A stretch of 64,000 nucleotides of DNA from Propionimicrobium sp. PCR01-08-3 (GCF_030286045.1 NZ_CP127390.1:2745482-2809481); one strand, 5' to 3'. Shown: positions 54,985 through 64,000, numbered from the stretch's first letter. Numbers and translations are program-made. Notes: generated from the letters alone by a model not told the origin.

Positions 54985-55638
54985 CTACACGCTCAATACC
55001 CGGCCGACCGCCTCCACGAACGAGTCCGCGATAAACGTGGGCTCGGGCGAAGCCTGCGGATATTCGCGTCCGCGGCGCAGCCAGACCGATTTCAGCCCGG
55101 CGGCAACCGCCCCGCAGATGTCGGCATCGGCCGAGTCACCGATCATCCAACCGCCTTCGAGCACCCCACCGGCCTGGCGCGCCGCCATCTCGAAGATCTC
55201 CGGATCGGGCTTGCTCACCCCGGCCGCCTCGCTGACGATCATGCCGGCGATGTGGCCGGCCAGCCCGAGTTTGGCGACCTTGCCCTCCTGTTGGGATGGC
55301 CGCCCGTTGGTGACGATGAAGGGCTCATAGCCCGAAGCCCGGGCGGCGTCCAGTGCCTCGGTGATGCCCGGAGTGGGCCGAAGCTCGTCGAGCGTGCCTG
55401 CCCTGAGCACCGCGATGATGTCGGCCTGCTCGGAGGCCGAGAGGTCGAGAATCTCGGCGAGATCGGCCGCGACGTCGGACTTGGCCCGCAGTCCGTCACC
55501 GTCGGCCACCGTCATCTTGTCGATCAACTGCTCGTCCGCATGGCCGAAGCGCTCGATCAGGTAGTTCGTGGCCCACCGTTGAAAGGAGGACGCTCGGTCG
55601 GACAGCGTGTTGTCGAGATCGACGAAGAGCATCGGCAT
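54985..55638 (-). CDS. HAD-superfamily hydrolase
   Basis: A 217-residue phosphatase-type HAD protein: LFVDLDNTLSDR (nucleophile Asp), PFIVTNGRPSQQEGK (motif II), SKPDPEIFEMA (motif III lysine) and WMIGDSADADICGA (motif IV). Cap is helical. Similar to YjjG-type nucleotidases or general phosphatases; substrate unknown. TAAACT lies six bases before ATG 55638, arguing for this start and a leaderless message. Confidence 0.87.
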   Translation of the reverse strand: MPMLFVDLDNTLSDRASSFQRWATNYLIERFGHADEQLIDKMTVADGDGLRAKSDVAADLAEILDLSASEQADIIAVLRAGTLDELRPTPGITEALDAARASGYEPFIVTNGRPSQQEGKVAKLGLAGHIAGMIVSEAAGVSKPDPEIFEMAARQAGGVLEGGWMIGDSADADICGAVAAGLKSVWLRRGREYPQASPEPTFIADSFVEAVGRVLSV

Positions 55639-55810
55639 GGGCACAGTTTAGGAGTTCGTGCACAGGCGTCGTGCACGCAGGCCCCCGGCGTCCGGCACGG
55701 CAGATGGCTATATGATCTTGCAACGGACGCTCCGCTATGCGGTCGCTGAAACCTTTGAGCACACGGCACACTAGGCTGCAGTGCAAGTTCTCAACGAAAG
55801 ACACGGGATC

Positions 55811-57715
55811 GTGACTGTACTGAATACCACGCAGAACCGTAGTGACTCCGCCCTGAGCGAGAATCGCGAAGAACTCGTGGCGAAGCTGGCTCCCTTGGGA
55901 GTCTCCTTCGGCTACCAGAACACCTCGGGCAACTGGGTGGACACGCCCACGAAAACCCTGCGGATGGTGGACGACAGTTTTCCCGACCCGGACGGCCTCG
56001 CCGGCACCGGCGCCCCCATCGTGTGTACGCCGGGACGCTGGCATCCGGAGCTGTTCGGCACGTTGATTCTGGAGGACGGTTTCAATGTGCAGGTGCACGG
56101 CGTCGTCGACGCCCCCGGCTATCACATTCTCTACACCCGCGAGGGCGTGCGCAGGTTCGTCATCGCCGCCCCCGATCGGCTGAAGGTGCCCGAGCGCGGC
56201 TGGGGCTGGCAGATTCAGCTGTATGCGACGCGTACCCGGCGCTCATGGGGCATCGGCGACTTCCGCGATCTCGGCCTGATCTGCCGGGTCGCCGCTAGCC
56301 AGGGCGCATCGTGCGTTCAGGTCTCGCCGGTGCACGCGATCGCACCACTGTCCTCGCCGCAGCCCTCCCCGTACTCCCCCGCGTCCAGACTGTTCCTGAA
56401 CCTGCTGCATGTGGCTCCCGGACGCGCATTCGGTGCCGAGCGGGTCAATCTGTCGGACCTGGACGCCAAGGGACGCGCGCTCAACAATGACCGGATCATC
56501 GACCGGGACGCCGTCTGGGCGCTCAAACTCGAGGCTCTGGAGCGCATCTTCGAGCAGGTGAAGGACGAGCCGAACGTCGAGTTCAAGGCCTGGCGTGATC
56601 AGCACGGCCAGCAGTTGCAGCGCTTCGCCATTTGGTCGGTCATTGCCGAGACCCAGCAGAACAGCAACTGGCACACCTGGCCCGACCGGTTGCGTCGTCC
56701 GGATTCTCCCGGAGTCGTCGAGTTTGCCGCCGAGCATGCCGAGCGCGTCCGTTTTCATGTTTGGGCGCAGTGGGTGGCGGCTGTGCAGTATCAAGAGGCG
56801 TGCAGCTTCGGCGTCGACGTGATCGCAGATCTGGCCGTCGGATTCGATGCCGGCAGCGCGGACGCCTGGGCCTTTCAAGATCTGCTGAACTTCAACTTCG
56901 AGATCGGCGCTCCTCCCGACTCGCACAACACCGAGGGCCAGCGCTGGGGTCTGCCGCCGTTCAACCCCCAGTCGATGGTGCAGGCCGATTTCGCCCCGTT
57001 CATCGAGATGGTGCATGCCGCGCTCGCCTATGCCGGCAGCCTGCGAATGGACCATGTGATGCAGCTGTGGCGGCTCTACTGGGTGCCGATCATCGCTGGG
57101 GCTGCCGACGGCGTCTACGTCTACTACCCGGTGGACGCCTATCTGGCGATTCTGCGGTTGGAGGCCATGCGGGCCGATGCCTGGATCGTCGGTGAGGACA
57201 TGGGCACGGTGGCGTCCGGGGTGCGCGAGACGATGGAGGACATCGGCATGCTGGGCAACCGCTCGGGGATGCGGACGCCGATCGACGACTTCCCGATGCT
57301 CGGTGTGGGCACCAGCTCGACTCACGATCAGGTGAGTGTGGCGGGTCTGTTGACCGGCAGCGATGTGGCGGACCTGAAACGAATCGGCAAGAACGCCGAT
57401 TGGGATCAGATCGAGCGTACGCGCCGCTCACTTGCCGAAATGGCGCAGATTGACCCCGAGCAGGACCCGGCGTCCATGAAGACCGGCGAGATCAAGTCGG
57501 CGGTGATGGCCCGGTACCGGATGCTGTCGAACGCGGACTCGATCATGATCGTGGTCAATATCGACGACGCCGCGATGGTCGCCGAGCGCCCCAACATGCC
57601 CGGCACGGTCGACAGCTATCCGAACTGGCGGATCGCGCTGCCCGGTTTCGCGGACGACATCATGACCTCGAAGCTGTCGCGTGACCTGGTCCAGTTGATG
57701 CACGAGAGCCGCTGA
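55811..57715 (+). CDS. malQ: 4-alpha-glucanotransferase
   Basis: About 634 residues of GH77: WGWQIQLYATRTRRSWGIGDF, CVQVSPVHAIAPL, SPYSPASRLFLN, then the catalytic region GSLRMDHVMQLWRLYW (nucleophile Asp), DAWIVGEDMGTV (acid Glu) and a late Asp in the THDQ-like STHDQVSVAG. It transfers glucan segments in maltodextrin or glycogen metabolism. GTG 55811 was chosen because a -10-like TAGGCT (55772-55777) would start transcription just after the alternative GTG at 55781. Confidence 0.9.
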   Translation: MTVLNTTQNRSDSALSENREELVAKLAPLGVSFGYQNTSGNWVDTPTKTLRMVDDSFPDPDGLAGTGAPIVCTPGRWHPELFGTLILEDGFNVQVHGVVDAPGYHILYTREGVRRFVIAAPDRLKVPERGWGWQIQLYATRTRRSWGIGDFRDLGLICRVAASQGASCVQVSPVHAIAPLSSPQPSPYSPASRLFLNLLHVAPGRAFGAERVNLSDLDAKGRALNNDRIIDRDAVWALKLEALERIFEQVKDEPNVEFKAWRDQHGQQLQRFAIWSVIAETQQNSNWHTWPDRLRRPDSPGVVEFAAEHAERVRFHVWAQWVAAVQYQEACSFGVDVIADLAVGFDAGSADAWAFQDLLNFNFEIGAPPDSHNTEGQRWGLPPFNPQSMVQADFAPFIEMVHAALAYAGSLRMDHVMQLWRLYWVPIIAGAADGVYVYYPVDAYLAILRLEAMRADAWIVGEDMGTVASGVRETMEDIGMLGNRSGMRTPIDDFPMLGVGTSSTHDQVSVAGLLTGSDVADLKRIGKNADWDQIERTRRSLAEMAQIDPEQDPASMKTGEIKSAVMARYRMLSNADSIMIVVNIDDAAMVAERPNMPGTVDSYPNWRIALPGFADDIMTSKLSRDLVQLMHESR

Positions 57716-57717
57716 GA

Positions 57718-57739
57718 GGCTGGGCCACAGTGCCTAGCC
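57718..57739. terminator. Hairpin between convergent malQ and mtnK
   Basis: GGCTGGGC (57718-57725) pairs with GCCTAGCC (57732-57739) at seven of eight positions plus one G-T pair, loop CACAGT. It overlaps the mtnK stop codon. A bidirectional terminator is inferred from location. Confidence 0.5.
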
Positions 57740-58960
57740 GGTGCGATCGGATGTGAGGATCTGGGCCGAGAGCTCCGCCAGCGCTGTCGGGCTGTGGTCG
57801 GAATCGCGTTGCCGCACTGCCTGCCGTGAGATATTCAGAATGCCGCGGGCGGCGCCTTCGCGAAGATGCTCCGGCAGCGATTCGATATCCTTGTTCTTGG
57901 CCGCCCCGATGATGCGGCGCGACATCTTCGCTGCCGCGAACAGCCATGCCTCCGACTGCCAGGTGGCCAGCCGCGATTCCAGAAAGTCGTCTCCCCAGAC
58001 CCTGGGATCACGCCGATCGGGCCAGCGGTCCCGGAATTCGGCCTCGAATGCCTCCCAGGTCTGTTCGATCAAGCTCAGGCGCCAACCGGCCCGATCGTCC
58101 TCGCCGAGCGCGTATGCCCTGGCCGCAGCAGCAATATAGTTGGCGAACAGTGCGCCGAGATCGAAGGCCAGCGGACCGTAGAACGAGAACTCGGAGTCGA
58201 AGGCCTTCACCGAATCGACTCTCCGGGTGCCGGGCTCGTTCCGGACGAAAACCGACCCGGTATGCAGATCACCGTGGATCAGCGCTTCGGTACGGGTCAT
58301 GAACGCCCACTTGGCGTATCCCATGGCGTCGAACATCTCCCGATCTTGCTGGAAAGCCAACATGTCCGGCACGTTCGCATCGAGCACCACATTGCGTCCG
58401 GCATCCACCAGGGGCTCGGTGAAAACCAGATCTTCTGTGATGGTGCAGATTTCAGGATTGAGGGCCTCGGCGATCGCGTCCGCGTACTCCTGGCGCTCCA
58501 GCGCAAACAGTGAAGTCCCGAAGGCCACCGCGCCAACATATCGGCCCATCGCTTCAGCGGCACCATCGTTGATCTCGCCGTCGCACAGCGCCTGCCGCCA
58601 GACCTTGTGGTCGCTCAGATCCTGCATCGCGATGATGTAACGCTGAGGGTCATAGAGATAAAGCTCAGGCACCAAATCCGGGGTCAGCTCATGATGGGTG
58701 GAGAGCGCCAACGCCTCATGTCGGGCACGGTCGGGGGTCATCGGCCAGCCTTCGCCGGTCATTCTGACATAGGGCAAGGCCTGCTTGATACACAGCCGCT
58801 TTCCCTCCGAATCGGCCAGCAAGAAGACCATATTGAGGTTTCCGTCACCGACTTCTTCGAACTTGGCGATGTCGTCCGCGTTGATCCGTGACGACAGTTC
58901 CGGCTTCGATCTGATGTAATCGGCCAAATTGTCTTTGTTCAAGAATTCATAATCCGCCAT
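57734..58960 (-). CDS. mtnK: S-methyl-5-thioribose kinase
   Basis: A 408-residue aminoglycoside-phosphotransferase-like kinase: VGDGNLNMVFLLAD (nucleotide loop), LCIKQALPYVRMTGEGWPMT, IHGDLHTGSVFV (catalytic loop) and KAFDSEFSFYGPLAFDLGAL (metal site) are MtnK signatures. It phosphorylates 5-methylthioribose to the 1-phosphate, the MtnA substrate. GAAAGG precedes the ATG. It is the last gene of the operon, 36 bp after the permease, tying the importer to methylthioribose. Confidence 0.94.
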   Translation of the reverse strand: MADYEFLNKDNLADYIRSKPELSSRINADDIAKFEEVGDGNLNMVFLLADSEGKRLCIKQALPYVRMTGEGWPMTPDRARHEALALSTHHELTPDLVPELYLYDPQRYIIAMQDLSDHKVWRQALCDGEINDGAAEAMGRYVGAVAFGTSLFALERQEYADAIAEALNPEICTITEDLVFTEPLVDAGRNVVLDANVPDMLAFQQDREMFDAMGYAKWAFMTRTEALIHGDLHTGSVFVRNEPGTRRVDSVKAFDSEFSFYGPLAFDLGALFANYIAAAARAYALGEDDRAGWRLSLIEQTWEAFEAEFRDRWPDRRDPRVWGDDFLESRLATWQSEAWLFAAAKMSRRIIGAAKNKDIESLPEHLREGAARGILNISRQAVRQRDSDHSPTALAELSAQILTSDRTG

Positions 58961-58996
58961 TGTTTCGCGCCTTTCATCATTGATTGCTCGACGGAA

Positions 58997-60079
58997 TTAA
59001 GTTGCCGGGGTATAGCGCACCTTCTTACGGGAAACCGTGTACGAGAAGAGCAGCGCGAGCACCAAGACCAGCCCTTTGGAGGTGTCTTGGTAGTAGTACT
59101 GGAAGCCCTTCATCGTGAGGCCGGTCAAAACGATGCCCACCAGCAATGCGCCGAGCAGGGTGCCCCATGGGTTCGGCTTGTTCATACCGAGAACCGAGGT
59201 GCCGACCAATGCGACGGCAACTGCCTCGAGCAGACTCGACGATCCCGCGTTGACGTCTCCCTGGCCGATTCGCGATACCAGAATCAGTCCGGCGATGGCG
59301 GCTAGTTCCGCACAGATGATGTAAGCGGCAGCACGCATCCATCCGACTCGGACACCGGCGAGTCTGGCGGCTTCCGGGTTCGCGCCCACCGCGTACATCA
59401 GTCGGCCCCATTTGGTGCGGCTGAGAAAGAACCAGGATGCAATCGTCAGCACCAACATGATGACCACCGGCATGGGAATCGGCCCAACGGTGCCGCGGTC
59501 GAGCATCAAGAAGCCTTGTGTGAACTTGCCGGGCGCCTGAGACCCGTTGCTCATCACCATGCCGGCAGAGACCGATTGCCCGTCGACGGGGATCAGCTTG
59601 GCACCTTGAATGACGAACATCATCGCGAGCGTCGCCAGCAGATCGGGAATCTTACAGACCACGATTAATACGGCGTTGACTGCACCGACGATCAGTCCCG
59701 CGATAAGGACGATAACGATCGCCGTGCCACCGGTCATGTTGTAGAAGACCATGGTCATCGCGGCAAGCTGAACGGCCAGCCCGGCCTGAGAACCGATCGA
59801 CATGTCCATGCCGCCGACCACCATCGCGAATGTCATCGCCAGCCCGAGAATGGCCGTGGTCGACGCGAACTTCAGCATCGACAAGATCGCTGGGCTCGTC
59901 CGAAAGGCCGGCTCGGTGGCTGCGAAATAGACAAAGAGGACGATCGTCACTGCAACGAACCCATACCTGACGACCCAATCGCGGATCTTCGACCCGAGAT
60001 CGAGCTCATCCCTTGCTCCCGGACGAGTCTTCTCGCCACTGGTGTCGTGAGGCACAGCCACCTTGGTCTGCTCCGTCAT
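58997..60079 (-). CDS. ABC transporter permease, probable methylthioribose importer
   Basis: A 360-residue RbsC/branched-chain-type permease with about nine or ten hydrophobic helices after a 33-residue polar N-terminus. TTAILGLAMTFAMVVGGMDMSIGS and GANPEAARLAGVRVGWMR (the ATPase contact loop) are typical of sugar permeases. The ATG lies one base after the ATPase stop. Substrate is inferred from mtnA and mtnK in the operon. Confidence 0.88.
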   Translation of the reverse strand: MTEQTKVAVPHDTSGEKTRPGARDELDLGSKIRDWVVRYGFVAVTIVLFVYFAATEPAFRTSPAILSMLKFASTTAILGLAMTFAMVVGGMDMSIGSQAGLAVQLAAMTMVFYNMTGGTAIVIVLIAGLIVGAVNAVLIVVCKIPDLLATLAMMFVIQGAKLIPVDGQSVSAGMVMSNGSQAPGKFTQGFLMLDRGTVGPIPMPVVIMLVLTIASWFFLSRTKWGRLMYAVGANPEAARLAGVRVGWMRAAAYIICAELAAIAGLILVSRIGQGDVNAGSSSLLEAVAVALVGTSVLGMNKPNPWGTLLGALLVGIVLTGLTMKGFQYYYQDTSKGLVLVLALLFSYTVSRKKVRYTPAT

Positions 60080-60080
60080 G

Positions 60081-61622
60081 TCATGCCACCTCCGACATGC
60101 TTGCCATGATGATGTTTGGATTTGTCTCGGATGAATAGCTGTCGAGGGTGATGCGGCCCTCAACGAGCACGAGAATGCGATCGGCGACTTCGCGGATCTC
60201 ATCGATGTCGCTGGAAAAAACCACCACGCAGGCCCCCTCATGGGCGGCTTGTCTAGCTTTTTCCGAGAGATCCCTTCTGGCACCGATATCGACGCCGCGG
60301 AAGGGCTCGTCCATTAATAGCACGTCGGGGCTGCCGGCCAGCCAGCGTCCGACTATCACCTTTTGCTGATTACCACCCGATAGAGAATCCATGGATTGTT
60401 CGGGACCGATGCAAACTATCGAACAATTGCCGATGACCGATTGGGCACGTTTGCGTTCACGCTGATTGTTTATCACTCCTGCAGAGCTCATCTTGCTCAT
60501 GAATGGCAAGGTCATGGTGCGTTGCAATGACCAGCCCGGCAGCATTGCCTCGGCTGCGCGGTCTTCCGGCACGAGATAGATGCCGGCATGCACGGCGTCG
60601 CGAGAGTTGCGCGGTCTATAAGGACGGCCCTTGAAGCTCATATCTCCCGAGAACGCCTGGTCAACGCCGAAAATCGCCCGTGCCAATTCAGATTTTCCGG
60701 CACCCAACAGTCCCAGCACTCCGGTGACTTCGCCGTAACGCAATTCCAGATCGAAGGGCTGCGAGCGTTTCAGCAACTGAATACCGTGCAATTCGAGCGC
60801 GATATCGTTTCCTCTGGCCTCGGTGACTTGCTGCACTTCGACGAATACGTCGGTGCCGAGCATCGATTTGACCGCCTGGTTGAGGTTGATCGGGGCGGCC
60901 TGCCGGTCTTTGATCTGCCCGTCGCGCAACACGACCAGGTCATCCGCGAGGTGACCGATCTCGCTGAGATGGTGCGAAACGTACAAGATGGCGACACCGC
61001 GGTCGCGCAACTCGCGAACGACCTCGAAGAGCCGCTCGGCCTCGGATTGCGACAACGTGGAGGTCGGCTCGTCGAGGATCAGCACCGATGGACGCTTCGA
61101 CAACGCCCGGGCCAGCAGCAGTAGCTGGGCGTCCGCGATACCCAGTTCGAATGCATCTGCACGAAGCTTCGAATCCGGCCAGCCGAGGTTGAGGGTCGCA
61201 GCAACCTGCCGAGCGAGCGGCAGGTAACTGCGAATCGACCCGATACGTTTCACCTGGTCATGGACGATGTCTTCGAAGAGCAGATTCTCGGCAACCGTGA
61301 GCCCCGGCACGATTGACTCATCGACGCGCTGATGGACGGTCTGGATGCCGTTCTGGGCGGCAGTCGACGGCGAATCGATCACCACCGGCCGGCCGACGGA
61401 GATGATCTCGCCCGCGTCCATCTCATAGACCCCGGCGAGGATCTTGATCAGCGTCGACTTGCCCGCCCCGTTCGCGCCGAGCAAGGCGGTGACCTGGCCG
61501 GGACGCAATTCCAGACTGACGCCCTTGAGTACCTGGTTGGGCCCGAATGCCTTGGTGACATCGCGCAGTTCCAAAGCCGGGCCAACCAGCCTGTCAGAAA
61601 CGCTCAGAGATTCTTCGTCCAT
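60081..61622 (-). CDS. Sugar-type ABC transporter ATPase with two nucleotide-binding domains
   Basis: A 513-residue RbsA-like protein. Domain 1 has Walker A GANGAGKSTLIK and LILDEPTSTLS, but its signature region reads LGIADAQLLLLARAL rather than LSGGQ. Domain 2 has GLLGAGKSELAR, LSGGNQQKVIVGRWLAG and DVLLMDEPFRGVD. Asymmetry of this kind is usual in RbsA. ATG 61622 has GGAG six bases upstream; ATG 61634 lacks one. Energises the methylthioribose-type importer. Confidence 0.88.
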   Translation of the reverse strand: MDEESLSVSDRLVGPALELRDVTKAFGPNQVLKGVSLELRPGQVTALLGANGAGKSTLIKILAGVYEMDAGEIISVGRPVVIDSPSTAAQNGIQTVHQRVDESIVPGLTVAENLLFEDIVHDQVKRIGSIRSYLPLARQVAATLNLGWPDSKLRADAFELGIADAQLLLLARALSKRPSVLILDEPTSTLSQSEAERLFEVVRELRDRGVAILYVSHHLSEIGHLADDLVVLRDGQIKDRQAAPINLNQAVKSMLGTDVFVEVQQVTEARGNDIALELHGIQLLKRSQPFDLELRYGEVTGVLGLLGAGKSELARAIFGVDQAFSGDMSFKGRPYRPRNSRDAVHAGIYLVPEDRAAEAMLPGWSLQRTMTLPFMSKMSSAGVINNQRERKRAQSVIGNCSIVCIGPEQSMDSLSGGNQQKVIVGRWLAGSPDVLLMDEPFRGVDIGARRDLSEKARQAAHEGACVVVFSSDIDEIREVADRILVLVEGRITLDSYSSETNPNIIMASMSEVA

Positions 61623-61644
61623 CGTTGGCTCCATTGTGAATTGA

Positions 61645-62748
61645 CTAGAACGTGACGACCGGAATCCAATCCGCTGACGATTCCGAAGAGATATTCAAGT
61701 CGGGCTCGGCGGCACGTAGATCGTCCATATTCTTGATATTCTTTTCGCGAAGCATGTCCTGAGTCACCAGAATGGGCGGAAATTCGACGTTCAAGGTATC
61801 GAGCTGACCCGCCATGTCGAGCGCCAAGGTGCGAGTCACCGCCGCACCGATTGCATTGGGATCGGTGGCTCCGGTGGCAACCCAAGGGCTGTTATCGGCG
61901 ATCATGAGCTCGATATCCGCCGTTGAGATATCCGCGCCGTATACCTTCACTTTTCCGGCCAGATCAGGATTCTGTTCCAAGGCGGATAGAGTCCCCTTGG
62001 TCAGCTCATCGTAGGGTGCGTAGATGGCACTAATGTCCGGATTGGCCTTCAGTGCATTGTCTACCATCGGCGCAGAATCGGTGGCCGACGAGGTGGTGTA
62101 CTTTCCGGTCTTGAAAAGCACATTCCAGTTGTTGTCTGCGGTGTATTGCTGCCAGACGACGTCACGACGATCGAGAGGTGCGATGCCGGCGACATTGACA
62201 TATCCGACATCTTGGTCGGGACCGACATCGGCAAGCATCTGATCGAGCACCAGACTGGCCATCACCGCGTCGGACTGCTGGGTCTGCACGGCATCCGGCG
62301 CACAGGTCTGGATCTCGACGTCATAGATGACCACCGAGATGCCTGCTTCCAGTGCCTTGTTTACGCCAGGGCACAAGGTATCGGCGAATCCGTGACGCAC
62401 GATGATTCCCTGCGCCCCCGAGGCGATGGCCTGGTCGAGCTGGCTTGCCTGGGTCGCATTGTCACCCTGAGCGTCATAGACATCCAACTCCATATTGAGA
62501 GCCTCGGCCTGCAACCTGGTGCCGTTGAGATACTGCTGGAAATAGTCGCCTTGCCCGGTGTTCTGGACGATGGCGATGTGCACAGGGTCGCCATCGAAGG
62601 GAGACGGCATTGGAGCCGAAGCCGTCGCGACGGAGCCGGAATCTTGATTCTGTGGTGAACTCGAGGCGGCGTCTCCACCCTGGCTACAGCCGCTGGCTCC
62701 CAAGATCAGGGCCAGCCCGAGCGCACCTACCAAACGCGGCTTGTTCAT
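61645..62748 (-). CDS. Sugar-binding lipoprotein, probable methylthioribose receptor
   Basis: A 367-residue periplasmic-binding-type lipoprotein; lipobox GASGC with Cys21, then a Ser/Gln/Asp-rich linker. The mature fold (PVHIAIVQNTGQGDYFQQYLNG, GIIVRHGFAD, AGISVVIYDVEIQT) is of the ribose-binding class. AAGGAGACATC precedes the ATG. Located directly after mtnA, it is the likely receptor for methylthioribose; specificity is inference. Confidence 0.88.
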   Translation of the reverse strand: MNKPRLVGALGLALILGASGCSQGGDAASSSPQNQDSGSVATASAPMPSPFDGDPVHIAIVQNTGQGDYFQQYLNGTRLQAEALNMELDVYDAQGDNATQASQLDQAIASGAQGIIVRHGFADTLCPGVNKALEAGISVVIYDVEIQTCAPDAVQTQQSDAVMASLVLDQMLADVGPDQDVGYVNVAGIAPLDRRDVVWQQYTADNNWNVLFKTGKYTTSSATDSAPMVDNALKANPDISAIYAPYDELTKGTLSALEQNPDLAGKVKVYGADISTADIELMIADNSPWVATGATDPNAIGAAVTRTLALDMAGQLDTLNVEFPPILVTQDMLREKNIKNMDDLRAAEPDLNISSESSADWIPVVTF

Positions 62749-62764
62749 GATGTCTCCTTGTAGT

Positions 62765-63799
62765 TCAGCTGTCTAGCTCGGCCATCATTCGTGGCCGGGG
62801 ATCGTGTGCGGGCTCGGCGATGCCTTTTTCGGTGGCGATTGCCGAGATCAGGTCGTGGGGCGTGACGTCGAAGGCCGGGTTGAACCCCCTGGACTGCGCG
62901 GGCGTGGTGCGGACCGCACCGAAACCCAGCACCTCCGCTTCATCGCGTTGCTCGACATGGATCTGCTCTCCGGACGCAGTGCTCAGATCGACAGTCGAGT
63001 AAGGGGCGGCAACGATGAACGGTATGCCGGCGCGTTGGCAGGCCAGCGCGAGAGCAACCGATCCGATCTTGTTCGCGGTGTCGCCATTGGCCGCTATCCG
63101 GTCAGCCCCGATGATGGCGACATCGACCAGTCCACGGAGAATCGTGCTCGAGGCCGCACCATCTGCCTCGACGACGTGCTCGATTCCGTCCTGGACGAGC
63201 TCCCAGCTCGTCAGCCGGGACCCCTGCAGCAGCGGACGGGTCTCGTCCGCGTAGACCAGACCCAACTTTCCGCGGTCATGCAACTCGTGGATGATCCCGT
63301 ATGCGGTTCCCCAGGCGCTGGTCGCCAGAGCGCCGGTATTGCAGTGGGTGATGACGCGAAGTTTGTCCGTCGGGCAGTGCGTAAGGATCCAGTCCGCTCC
63401 GAGCCGGGACAGCTCCCGGTTGGCACTCTCGTCGGCCTGCGCAATCTGCTTGGCTGCGCCAACCACGGCGCCGAGGCCTTCTCCGACCAGAGGACGCACT
63501 TGGTCGACGCCCCAGGCCAGGTTGACGGCGGTCGGACGAGCGTGCCTGATGCGATCGATCTCGGTCTGGATCCGGTCGGCGTCCCAGCCCTGTGCTGCAC
63601 CCTGCTGCATCGCGATTGCGACCCCGAATGCCCCCGCAACGCCGAGCGCCGGAGCACCACGCACCGCCAGGTCTTCTATCGCTCTGACAAGTGCATCGGT
63701 CGTGGTGATCTGCAGCAGCCGGGTTTCCCCCGGAAGCTGTGTCTGATCGATGAGTTCCAGTGAAGAGTCCTCATCGATCCACCTGAGTGCGCTGACCAT
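62765..63799 (-). CDS. mtnA: S-methyl-5-thioribose-1-phosphate isomerase
   Basis: A 344-residue isomerase: LRWIDEDSSLELIDQTQLP, AVRGAPALGVAGAFGVA, THCNTGALAT with catalytic Cys153, and GADRIAANGDTANKIGS with Asp233. It converts methylthioribose-1-phosphate to methylthioribulose-1-phosphate. ATG 63799 has AGGAGG upstream; ATG 63832 lies in the leader. First gene of the operon. Later salvage enzymes are not in the window. Confidence 0.95.
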   Translation of the reverse strand: MVSALRWIDEDSSLELIDQTQLPGETRLLQITTTDALVRAIEDLAVRGAPALGVAGAFGVAIAMQQGAAQGWDADRIQTEIDRIRHARPTAVNLAWGVDQVRPLVGEGLGAVVGAAKQIAQADESANRELSRLGADWILTHCPTDKLRVITHCNTGALATSAWGTAYGIIHELHDRGKLGLVYADETRPLLQGSRLTSWELVQDGIEHVVEADGAASSTILRGLVDVAIIGADRIAANGDTANKIGSVALALACQRAGIPFIVAAPYSTVDLSTASGEQIHVEQRDEAEVLGFGAVRTTPAQSRGFNPAFDVTPHDLISAIATEKGIAEPAHDPRPRMMAELDS

Positions 63800-63850
63800 C
63801 GTGCCTCCTGCGAACCGCATCGTCCGTTTCAACCTGGTTCGAGAGTAAGT

Positions 63851-63871
63851 ACAAGTTGTTCAACATGTCAA
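63851..63871. promoter_or_regulatory. Promoter and palindrome upstream of mtnA
   Basis: ACAAGTTG (63851-63858) and CAACATGT (63861-63868) form an inverted repeat matching at seven of eight positions around TT. A -35-like TTGACA for mtnA (minus strand, 63871-63866) overlaps it. The region is strikingly AT-rich and separates mtnA from a divergent gene, so a shared regulator is plausible. Confidence 0.5.
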
Positions 63872-63904
63872 TACTTTATTTTCCAAGTACAGTGAAGATT
63901 TAAG

Positions 63905-64000
63905 ATGACCGAGTCGGTAGCCATCCGGCACTCGAGCACCGACCGCAGGGTCACCCAGCAGGCCGAAGAGGATGGCTTTAGGCTTTGGACCAGTGAAACG
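63905..64000 (+). CDS. Unidentified protein, N-terminal 32 codons only
   Basis: An open frame from ATG 63905 runs off the window; it starts MTESVAIRHSSTDRRV and continues with charged residues. TACAGT (63888-63893) could be its -10. It is divergent from the mtn operon, a common position for a regulator, but no domain can be recognised in so short a piece. Confidence 0.4.
   Translation, partial: MTESVAIRHSSTDRRVTQQAEEDGFRLWTSET

Overview
The window is 64 kb of GC-rich DNA with short intergenic gaps, GTG starts, many ATGA/GTGA overlaps and -10 boxes (TANNNT) placed 6-7 nt before start codons. Together with DUF222/HNH proteins, an ABC sugar importer lacking its own ATPase, a pyruvate:ferredoxin oxidoreductase operon and EutS/EutP, this points to a facultatively anaerobic actinobacterium, most like the Propionibacteriaceae. 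The family assignment is inference; no rRNA or tRNA gene is present to test it.

Layout. 0-1.2 kb: end of a CydC-type exporter and a DinJ/YafQ toxin-antitoxin (TA) pair. 1.3-3.1 kb: divergent luciferase-like flavin enzyme and F420/NADP-type reductase. 3.5-7.8 kb: accessory patch with a DUF222/HNH protein carrying 147-bp tandem repeats, two genes that look like a conjugative-element remnant, and a FitA/FitB pair. 7.9-10.8 kb: RNase II-like protein, Nei glycosylase, thiamine-binding protein. 11.0-17.6 kb: operon of GltD-like/ferredoxin oxidoreductase, NifJ and a dihydroorotate dehydrogenase-like protein, ended by a strong terminator. 17.7-19.6 kb: two more TA loci facing each other, both unusual. 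19.7-22.6 kb: csoR-copZ-copA copper resistance with a visible CsoR operator.

22.7-36 kb: small enzymes, an NCS1 permease overlapping a large glycosidase, then a carbohydrate locus (ROK regulator, binding protein, two permeases, ROK kinase, divergent GH20 hexosaminidase) and an isolated EutS-EutP microcompartment pair. A 48-bp stem-loop repeat occurs twice here with compensatory base changes. 36-42 kb: L-arabinose pathway (LacI regulator, aldose epimerase, araB, araD, araA) with two LacI-type operators. 42-46.5 kb: PoxB-type pyruvate oxidase, ClC chloride transporter and CorA; corA is preceded by a proline-rich 10-codon leader ORF in a hairpin, the most interesting regulatory signal in the window.

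46.7-49.7 kb: DnaA-box cluster, dnaB, SDR, cutA. 49.7-55.6 kb: lipoprotein, alkyltransferase-like protein, complete AmmeMemoRadiSam trio, DUF218 protein, HAD phosphatase. 55.8-64 kb: malQ, then a methylthioribose uptake and salvage operon (mtnA, binding protein, ATPase, permease, mtnK), and the start of an unidentified divergent gene cut by the window edge.
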